DNA of 24,532 nt from CF-113 sp035308345 (GTDB taxonomy: Bacteria; Chloroflexota; Ktedonobacteria; Ktedonobacterales; Ktedonobacteraceae), in the NCBI GenBank assembly GCA_035308345.1, contig DATGGW010000523.1, forward strand, positions 1 to 24,532. Reading direction: 5' to 3'. Numbering within the stretch: the stretch's first letter is position 1; each line of letters starts with the position of its first letter. Below the pieces are notes generated by a model. That model was not told the origin of the DNA and did no database searches. It saw only the letters and a list, made by a program, of their open reading frames with translations. The position numbers were made by a program, and so were the translations under genes. This document shows positions 1-6,104 of this stretch, in pieces.

Positions 1-228
1 CCTCTTCAGCAGGTGTGGCAAAAGAGGAGCTCCAGCACCACCTGATCGCTTCTGTTCTGCTTGAGCCATCCAGCCTTTCCGTTTGGAATAGGTTCGTCCT
101 CACACTTCAGCGTCCTCTCTCTCTTCAAGCAAGCAGAGATCATCAAGGACGACGGAGTTCCCAAGGGCTCGCCCCTACGGATGCGATTGCCGCATTCGGT
201 CGCCATAATTCATCAGCATGCAATGGTG
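1..228. other. No gene recognised; repeat fragment
   Basis: This stretch lies downstream of the minus-strand protease gene. Open frames exist on both strands, but none has a ribosome binding site or a recognisable product. On the minus strand it holds a GTAGGGGCGAGCCC segment near 165-185, which resembles the dispersed GTAGGGGCG repeats found elsewhere in the window. Confidence 0.5.
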
Positions 229-1158
229 TTATTTCACTTTGCGTTCCAACAATAATGTCGCTATCTCCGTCTGCACAAGTTCGCCGCCGCGCAGCAGCTT
301 TACGGGCAGGCGTTCGCGTTCCTGTCCGTCAGCCAGCGTTTCGAGGAGCGCGGCATTATTCTTCACCGCTTTTCCTGCCACTTCCAGCAGGATATCGCCG
401 ATGAACAGGTCGCTATATTTCTCCTGGCGCTCTGGTCGAATGCCAACTACCATTACGCCAGACGCCTGGGAAGCCAGCGCACGCATAGACTCCGGCAGCT
501 CCATCGTGAGTATCTCGATGCCCAGCGTCACACGGCGCGCGGGCAGTTCTGACAGCCAGTCGCTGACCACGCTGCCGGGGATGGCTACCGATAAATCGCC
601 CCCAAAGATCATGGCGTTGATGCCCACAACCTGCCCATCCGCGTTAAGCAAAGGACCGCCGGAATTGCCGGGCGCGAGTCCTACATCCGATTGAATGTAG
701 TGCGTCGTCAGATCATCCGCCAGTTTCGCGGTGCGGATGCTGCTCACGATTCCCGCCGTAACAACCCAGCGCTGCCCCCAGGGATGGCCTATGGCAAAGA
801 CCCACTCGCCCACGCGCAGCTTTGTAGAATCGCCTATGGACAGCGTTTTCAGATCATCCCCATCGATCTTGAGCAGCGCCAGGTCCAGCCTGGGATTGCG
901 CTGCAGCACAACAGCCGGGAAGCTTCGCCCATCCGCGAGCAAAACTTCCACCTTTGCATCGTCACGCGCAACGACATGGTTGTTGGTGAGCATACGACCA
1001 TCGTTATCTATAATAATGCCCGTTCCGCCTCCGCGTCCCTCCGTGTGGACCTGCACGATGGCCGGCTTCGCATCCTCAAAGATACCTACCAGCGCCGACG
1101 AAAAGACATCTGGAAGCGGGAGCGACGAATTCGTCGAAAATGGAATTATTTGTGTCAT
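229..1158 (-). CDS. Trypsin-like serine protease with PDZ domain (S1C/HtrA type)
   Basis: Predicted protein of 309 aa. It has the S1C chymotrypsin fold with all three catalytic residues in place: His61 in TNNHVVA, Asp92 in RLDLALLKI and Ser166 in GNSGGP. A PDZ-like region follows from about residue 205 to 295 (LGIEI...GVMVVGI...GDILLEVAGKAV). HtrA-type enzymes degrade or refold damaged proteins and use the PDZ domain to bind C-termini. No signal peptide or membrane anchor precedes the protease domain, so a cytoplasmic location is inferred, unlike most DegP/HtrA proteins. I chose the ATG at 1158 because AGGTGG lies 5 bases upstream; a GTG three codons earlier keeps the frame but overlaps that site. 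A second, divergent protease of the same class lies upstream at 1491-2405. The family call is firm; the substrate is unknown. Confidence 0.9.
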   Translation of the reverse strand: MTQIIPFSTNSSLPLPDVFSSALVGIFEDAKPAIVQVHTEGRGGGTGIIIDNDGRMLTNNHVVARDDAKVEVLLADGRSFPAVVLQRNPRLDLALLKIDGDDLKTLSIGDSTKLRVGEWVFAIGHPWGQRWVVTAGIVSSIRTAKLADDLTTHYIQSDVGLAPGNSGGPLLNADGQVVGINAMIFGGDLSVAIPGSVVSDWLSELPARRVTLGIEILTMELPESMRALASQASGVMVVGIRPERQEKYSDLFIGDILLEVAGKAVKNNAALLETLADGQERERLPVKLLRGGELVQTEIATLLLERKVK

Positions 1159-1282
1159 TCTATCCACCTATCAATTCTGGTCATGTCTACTTCAAATTGG
1201 GAATGATGGCCATACCCGCTGCCAGGGCGGGGACCAAAGGCACCTTTCAATGGTAGATTTTTTGAAACATGCCGGTCTCGCC

Positions 1283-1311
1283 TGTCATGCTGAGCGCAGC
1301 GAAGAATGACC
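1283..1311 (+). repeat. Dispersed repeat, family D (CTGAGCGCAGCGAAG type)
   Basis: It contains GTCATGCTGAGCGCAGCGAA. A second copy, on the opposite strand, lies at 11538-11565 inside a 17-bp inverted repeat. Function unknown. Confidence 0.6.
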
Positions 1312-1412
1312 CTTCCCTCCTCGCTGATCCTTTTCCTAAAAAACCTACCAGTGAAAGACCAGGGGCACGGGAGCCGGGCACGCCCCTACCAAATCCGAAC
1401 CGAACGGCCCAC

Positions 1413-1453
1413 CGTACAGGGTACGGGCGGGGCTTGTCCCCGCCCTGGCAGCG
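1413..1453 (+). repeat. Dispersed hairpin repeat, family C
   Basis: The segment holds a perfect 8-bp stem, GGGCGGGG (1425-1432) and CCCCGCCC (1438-1445), with a 5-base loop CTTGT, followed by TGGCAGCG. It lies just past the 3' end of the minus-strand protease gene that stops at 1491, so it could help end that transcript; it has no U-tract. The same GGGCTTGTCCCCGCCCTGGC core recurs near 18936-18955. Confidence 0.65.
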
Positions 1454-1490
1454 TCGCCCTGGCTATCTGGTGCTGTCCGATGATGGCTAT

Positions 1491-2405
1491 CTACTGGCGC
1501 TGCCCGATAGTGACCGGGAGCGTATGCAGCGAATTCCCGCGCAGCACTTCGACGGGAACGGTCTTGCCCGCGCGATCACCTGCCAGCACTACCTGCAAAT
1601 CTTCCGAGTCGGTCACGACGTGACCATCGAGTCTGACCAGGATGTCTCCCAGCAGGATACCACCTTGCTGTGCCGGACTGTTCTCATCGACTTTGACGAT
1701 TAGCAGTCCGTGCTCTTGCGCGCTGTCTGCCCGCTGAGCGGCGGGTATCTCCACCAGTTGACTGCTGATACCCAGGAAACCGCGCTTGATGTGTCCCTGC
1801 CTGACCAGCGTCTCGGCGATAGTCGCGGCGATCTGCATAGGGATAGCCAGCGTGAGACCTTGTGCCAGTCCGGTAGTCAGCACGCCCAGCACATGACCCT
1901 GCATATCGATTAACGAGCCGCCGGAGAAGCCTGGATAGGGTATGGCATCTGTGCGAATATAGCGTTCGAGCAACGCGCCTTTGCCCGTGCGCAGTGGCCC
2001 GCCAACAGCGCTCACCACGCCCGAACTTGCCATCGGTCCCTCCTCATTGGTGCGCCCCACCGCCATAATCAACTGGCCGACACGCGCGCTTTCTTCTGCT
2101 GCAGCGGCTGATTCCAGTCCCAACTCTGCCACCCGCAGCACCGCCAGGTCGCTCGCCTTGTCACGGCCCACTATGCGCGCGGTCAGCACGCGCTTATCGT
2201 GAGTTTCTATAGTAATCTCTTCCTGCTCTAGAACATGATCGGCGGTCAACACCAGTTCTGGCGCATAGACGATGCCGCTGGCCGGTTGCCGCTCGCGCCC
2301 ATTGACCAGTACAATCGATGGCGCGATACGCTCAACGGCGTCGGCCATCTGATTTGAGAGCATGCGTAAGAGATTTGTATTATTCGTGCTTGTTGTCTGT
2401 TCCAT
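1491..2405 (-). CDS. Second trypsin-like serine protease with PDZ domain
   Basis: Predicted protein of 304 aa. The trypsin-like domain has His57 in LTADHVLE, Asp86 in ASDLAVLRV and Ser161 in PGFSGGSLI. The nucleophile motif is GFSGG instead of the usual GNSGG, but the serine and oxyanion glycines are kept, so it should be active. A PDZ-like region (RGFLGISSQLVEIP... GGILLGDILVRLDGHVV) runs from about 205 to 300. There is no signal peptide. The frame is open for 42 more codons upstream, but the ATG at 2405 is preferred because the conserved domain begins soon after and the upstream part looks like leader; the AGGG three bases before it is a weak ribosome site. A small palindrome TTCGTAAACGAA (2421-2432) lies just upstream and could be an operator. 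The protein clearly differs from its neighbour at 229-1158, so this is an old pair, not a recent duplication. Confidence 0.85.
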   Translation of the reverse strand: MEQTTSTNNTNLLRMLSNQMADAVERIAPSIVLVNGRERQPASGIVYAPELVLTADHVLEQEEITIETHDKRVLTARIVGRDKASDLAVLRVAELGLESAAAAEESARVGQLIMAVGRTNEEGPMASSGVVSAVGGPLRTGKGALLERYIRTDAIPYPGFSGGSLIDMQGHVLGVLTTGLAQGLTLAIPMQIAATIAETLVRQGHIKRGFLGISSQLVEIPAAQRADSAQEHGLLIVKVDENSPAQQGGILLGDILVRLDGHVVTDSEDLQVVLAGDRAGKTVPVEVLRGNSLHTLPVTIGQRQ

Positions 2406-2527
2406 TGCCCTGTCTTTCAGTTCGTAAACGAATTGTAAGGAACCCGTACATACACTATAACCAGAAGCAGCGTGATGCGCATCCGTTATTTTACCAGTTT
2501 CTATCCTGCCTGATTTAACAGGTTGCC

Positions 2528-3925
2528 TCAATGTGATTTCTCCAGCGACCCAACAAACTCTCCTAACCGCGCCTGCGTATGCTCAAGCGCGGGCATCTCC
2601 AACGTTTGCCCGCTCTCCGGCTTACCCTCTGTCCACCGCCCGGCTTGCGCCAGCAATTGCCACAGCGCGGCGTCTCGCTCGTTCTCCGTATGTGCCTCTT
2701 CTGGCGTGTAGAGCATGCTCGTTGCCAGCCTCAAACGCAGCGCCTGCGGCTGCTCGCCAAACGCGCTGCCGGGCAAGGTCGCGATATCCCATTCATCTAA
2801 CAAATAATGGGCCAGTTGCTCGCTTGTAGCCACGCCCCGTTCAAGCAGCGCTTCTCGCCAGGGCGTGAAATCTGGATAGAGGTAGAAGCCGCCTGCCGGG
2901 CGCGGGCAGAGCGCCCCTGCATTGGTCAGCATTTCGTATAGCCTTGAGACAACATAGCCATGTATGCGCGCCGCTGCTTTTACATAAGAGGCAAGTTCGA
3001 CGTTCGGACTGTATGCAACGGCGGCGGCTTCCTGCACTGGCGTGGTCGCCGACGACCAGATTTCGCTGGCAAGCGCGTGCACCGCAGCCATGAGTTGTTT
3101 GCCTGCCGCATTATTGCCAGGGATGGCTGCATAGCCAAGTCGCCAGCCGCCAGCCGAGAACGCTTTTGAGAGTCCACCCGTCACAATACAGCCCTCCGGG
3201 TAAAACTGCGCGGGGGAGACGTGTTCGCGCCAGCCGTGCGCCAGTTCCGCGTAAATTTCGTCGCTGATGAGCGTGATGCCATGTTCGCGCGACCAGTTGG
3301 CGATGGCTTGCGCATCCTCTGCTGAAAACATGCTGCCCGTCGGGTTGGACGGCGTATTGACGATCAGTATGCGTGGGTTGGCTCCCTCCTGGCGTGCTCG
3401 TACAAGCGCATCCGAAAGCGCCTGTGGAGTTAGTCGATGATGGTCGCGCGCGTCGGTCTCGACCTCAATTACCCGCCGGCCTGCCAGTCTCGCCTGCGGC
3501 GCATAGCTCACCCAGGACGGTACGGGCAGCAGCAAGTCTCCATCCAGCGCCTGCAACAACGTGTAGAGCAGGGGCTTACTGCCGGGCGCGGCGATGATTT
3601 GATCAGGTGTAAAGGTAATGTGGCGCGTGCGTTCCAGGTACGCGGCGATGGCCTTGCGCAATGCAGGTATGCCCGCAACGGGAGCATAGCCGGTGCGTTT
3701 AGCAGCGCGCGCCATGGCCTCAGCCAGCAGCGGATGCAGCGGAAATGATGCCTCGCCAAAACCAAGATGAATCGTTTTACGCCCGGCTGCTCGCCTTGCC
3801 GCCACTGCCTCATTCATAGCGAGCGTAGCCGAGCTTGCCATATCCTGAAGCGCAGGTGTCAATGTGAGTGGCGTGCTGGCCTGCGTTTGCGCCATCAGCG
3901 CATGTTGCTGTTGTGGGTTGTGCAT
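2528..3925 (-). CDS. Class I/II pyridoxal-phosphate aminotransferase
   Basis: 465 aa, fold type I PLP enzyme, related to aspartate/aromatic aminotransferases. Visible motifs in order: GYAPVAGIPALRKAIA (about 79-94), NTPSNPTG (190-197), SDEIYAEL (221-228) with the cofactor-ring Asp222, and GGLSKAFSAGGWRLGY (250-265) with the Schiff-base Lys254. Transamination of an amino acid with a 2-oxoacid is expected; the sequence does not settle which substrate is used. The start at 3925 is supported by AAGGGG six bases upstream. At 465 aa it is somewhat longer than the usual 390-430, with extra residues at the N-terminus (about 20) and in the C-terminal arm. It is the first of three minus-strand genes; the 122-base gap to the protease downstream leaves co-transcription uncertain. 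Confidence 0.88.
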   Translation of the reverse strand: MHNPQQQHALMAQTQASTPLTLTPALQDMASSATLAMNEAVAARRAAGRKTIHLGFGEASFPLHPLLAEAMARAAKRTGYAPVAGIPALRKAIAAYLERTRHITFTPDQIIAAPGSKPLLYTLLQALDGDLLLPVPSWVSYAPQARLAGRRVIEVETDARDHHRLTPQALSDALVRARQEGANPRILIVNTPSNPTGSMFSAEDAQAIANWSREHGITLISDEIYAELAHGWREHVSPAQFYPEGCIVTGGLSKAFSAGGWRLGYAAIPGNNAAGKQLMAAVHALASEIWSSATTPVQEAAAVAYSPNVELASYVKAAARIHGYVVSRLYEMLTNAGALCPRPAGGFYLYPDFTPWREALLERGVATSEQLAHYLLDEWDIATLPGSAFGEQPQALRLRLATSMLYTPEEAHTENERDAALWQLLAQAGRWTEGKPESGQTLEMPALEHTQARLGEFVGSLEKSH

Positions 3926-3943
3926 GTGTTTCCCCTTGTGCTT

Positions 3944-3980
3944 CGTGTATAGTAGGGGCGACCCTCGCGGTCGCCCTGGC
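3944..3980 (+). repeat. Dispersed hairpin repeat, family A copy 1
   Basis: It begins CGTGTATAGTAGGGG. A perfect 8-bp stem GGGCGACC (3956-3963) / GGTCGCCC (3969-3976) encloses the loop CTCGC. Other copies are at 8871-8899 and 11786-11822. This copy lies just upstream of the aminotransferase start. Confidence 0.75.
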
Positions 3981-4115
3981 TCGTCTCTTCTTGCCGTCCT
4001 TCATCTCCCCTGCTCTATCGCTGACAGTGTAGCACACAACCGACCGGCTATCCAAACGCTCTTTCAGACGGATCCGTAGGGACGCGATTTATCGCTCTAT
4101 GCTCCCCAGGTGGAC

Positions 4116-4144
4116 TTGAAATCGCATGAAAGGTTTGATACAGT
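4116..4144 (+). promoter_or_regulatory. Putative sigma-70 type promoter for htpG
   Basis: TTGAAA (4116-4121) is separated by 17 bases from TACAGT (4139-4144), about 36 bases before the htpG start. Matches to consensus are 5/6 and 4/6. I see no CIRCE-type inverted repeat (GCACTC-N9-GAGTGC), so HrcA control is not supported. Confidence 0.4.
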
Positions 4145-4180
4145 AATATGTGAAGTCGACATTGAAGAAGGAGCAAGTGT

Positions 4181-6070
4181 ATGACCGTAGAAACACACAA
4201 AGAGACAATGGGCTTCCAGGCAGAAGTCAAACAACTACTTGACATCATGATTCACTCCTTATATAGCAATAAGGAGATTTTTCTGCGCGAACTCATCTCC
4301 AACGCATCGGACGCCATCGACCGCCTGCGTTTTGCTGCGCTGTCGGACGCTGCGCTGCTCGAGCAGGATACAGAGCTGGATATCCACGTCGCCTATGATA
4401 AGGATGCGCGCACCATCACCGTCACCGATAACGGTATTGGCATGACGCGCGAAGAGGTGATTGAGAATATTGGCACCATCGCCAAATCGGGGACGCGCGA
4501 ATTTTTCCAGTCGCTGACCGGCGATCAACAAAAGGATGCTAACCTGATTGGACAGTTCGGCGTGGGCTTTTATTCCTCGTTCGTGGTGGCTGACAGGATC
4601 ACGCTGACCACCCGCCGCGCCGGTATGGAGACCGACCAGGGAGTGCGCTGGGAATCTGATGGACAGGGCGAATATACCCTCGAAATGATTGAAAAACCGG
4701 CGCGCGGAACTGAAGTTGTTTTACACCTGCGCGAAGGCGAGGATGAATTGCTCAATGGCCATCGCCTGCGCTCCATCATCAAGAAGTATTCGGATCATAT
4801 CGTTGTCCCTATTCTGATGAAGGCGGAGGAAAAGGATGAGCAGGAGCAGGATAAAGAGGAGCGCGTAAACAGCGCCGCCGCTTTGTGGACTCGCCCCAGG
4901 AGTGAGATCAGCCAGGAAGAATACAACGAGTTCTACAAGCATGTCGCGCACGATTTCGAAGATCCCCTGGCCTACGTGCATAGCCGCATGGAGGGAACGC
5001 AAGAATACATTTTGCTGCTCTACATCCCTGCGCGCGCTCCGTTCGACCTGTGGAACCGCGAACAGCGTCACGGCGTCAAGCTTTATGTGCGGCGCGTCTT
5101 CATCATGGACGATGCCGAACAGCTCATGCCCGGCTACCTGCGCTTTGTGCGCGGCATCGTTGACTCGAACGATCTGCCTCTAAATGTTTCGCGTGAGATA
5201 TTGCAGCAAAACAAGCTCATCGATACTATCCGTTCCAACGCCGTCAAGAAGATGCTCGGCCTGTTCGGCGACCTGGCGAACAAAGAGCCGGAGAAGTATG
5301 CCACCTTCTGGAATGAATTTGGGCGCGTGCTCAAAGAAGGCATCGTCGAAGATCACAGCAACCACGAGGCATTGGCGAAACTGCTGCGCTTCGCCTCAAC
5401 CGCGTCGGGCAGCGAAACCCAGGATGTCTCGTTCGAAAGCTATGTCTCGCGTATGAAAGAGGGCCAGGATAAGATCTACTATATGATCGCGGATAGCTAC
5501 GCCGCTGCCGCCAACAGCCCGCTGCTGGAGATCTTCAAGAAAAAGGGCGTCGAAGTATTACTGCTCTCAGACCCGGTGGACCATCTGCTCGCGGCTGAGT
5601 TAAACGAGTTTGACGGCAAGCAACTCCAGTCTATCTCGCGTGGTGAAGTAGACCTGAGCAAGATCAAGGACGTGGAGGAACAGCCTGAACAGGAGCAGCA
5701 AACCGTCAGCGAAACCGGCGCGCTGGTGAATCGCCTGAAGGAGACGCTGAAGGAGCAGGTGAAAGATGTGCGCGTCTCAACCCGCCTGACAACCTCGCCC
5801 GCCTGCCTGGTGGTTGACGAGTACGATATGGATCCCAGCCTGCTGCGCCTGTTGAAAGCCTCAGGACAGAAAATCCCGACCATGAAGCCAATCCTGGAGA
5901 TCAACCCGCACCATCACATCATCCTGAAAGTCAGCAATGAGACCGACGAGCAGAAGTTCAGCGACTGGGCCTTCGTCCTCTTCGATCAATCGACGCTCAC
6001 CCTGGGCGAACAAATTGAAGACCCGGTGCGCTTCGTCAACCGGCTGAATGCGCTGCTGGCCGACATGTAG
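4181..6070 (+). CDS. htpG: HtpG, bacterial Hsp90 molecular chaperone
   Basis: 629 aa, the usual HtpG length. It is an ATP-dependent cytoplasmic chaperone that remodels client proteins as a dimer. The GHKL ATPase domain is complete: ELISNASDAIDRLRF (Asn41, Asp44), DNGIGM (83-88), GTIAKSGTREF and GQFGVGFYSSF. The middle domain carries the RGIVDSNDLPLNVSREILQ signature, and the C-terminal dimerisation part has RLTTSPACLV and the NPHHHIILKV segment. AAGGAG seven bases before the ATG fixes the start. It stands alone on the plus strand and converges on the methylase-nuclease gene, with 24 bases between the stop codons and a shared hairpin. No frame damage is seen. Confidence 0.97.
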   Translation: MTVETHKETMGFQAEVKQLLDIMIHSLYSNKEIFLRELISNASDAIDRLRFAALSDAALLEQDTELDIHVAYDKDARTITVTDNGIGMTREEVIENIGTIAKSGTREFFQSLTGDQQKDANLIGQFGVGFYSSFVVADRITLTTRRAGMETDQGVRWESDGQGEYTLEMIEKPARGTEVVLHLREGEDELLNGHRLRSIIKKYSDHIVVPILMKAEEKDEQEQDKEERVNSAAALWTRPRSEISQEEYNEFYKHVAHDFEDPLAYVHSRMEGTQEYILLLYIPARAPFDLWNREQRHGVKLYVRRVFIMDDAEQLMPGYLRFVRGIVDSNDLPLNVSREILQQNKLIDTIRSNAVKKMLGLFGDLANKEPEKYATFWNEFGRVLKEGIVEDHSNHEALAKLLRFASTASGSETQDVSFESYVSRMKEGQDKIYYMIADSYAAAANSPLLEIFKKKGVEVLLLSDPVDHLLAAELNEFDGKQLQSISRGEVDLSKIKDVEEQPEQEQQTVSETGALVNRLKETLKEQVKDVRVSTRLTTSPACLVVDEYDMDPSLLRLLKASGQKIPTMKPILEINPHHHIILKVSNETDEQKFSDWAFVLFDQSTLTLGEQIEDPVRFVNRLNALLADM

Positions 6071-6076
6071 AGTGAA

Positions 6077-6104
6077 GCATGGGTGATCGCCCAATCACCC
6101 ATGC
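6077..6104. terminator. Perfect hairpin between convergent htpG and methylase-nuclease genes
   Basis: An 11-bp perfect stem, GCATGGGTGAT (6077-6087) and ATCACCCATGC (6094-6104), with a 6-base loop. It starts six bases after the htpG stop and contains the stop codon and last codons of the minus-strand gene (stop at 6095-6097). There is no U-tract on either strand, so it may act as a bidirectional terminator of unusual form or as a 3'-end stabiliser. Confidence 0.55.

Larger units (their letters stand above)
1159..1490. other. Intergenic spacer packed with dispersed repeats
   Basis: There is no convincing gene here. The spacer separates the two tandem protease genes. It holds a CGCTGCCAGGGCGGGGACC segment (about 1217-1240), a TGTCATGCTGAGCGCAGCG segment (1283-1311), a reverse-strand GTAGGGGCGTGCCCGG segment (about 1372-1388) and a hairpin repeat at 1413-1453. 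Each has relatives elsewhere in the window. Confidence 0.6.

Noticed and set aside
1..11. CCTCTTCAG at the window start, which resembles the end of the CRISPR repeat
   Set aside because: Only nine consecutive bases match, with no second repeat or spacer pattern, so chance is the better explanation.
4085..4180. CIRCE operator before htpG
   Set aside because: No GCACTC-N9-GAGTGC inverted repeat is present.
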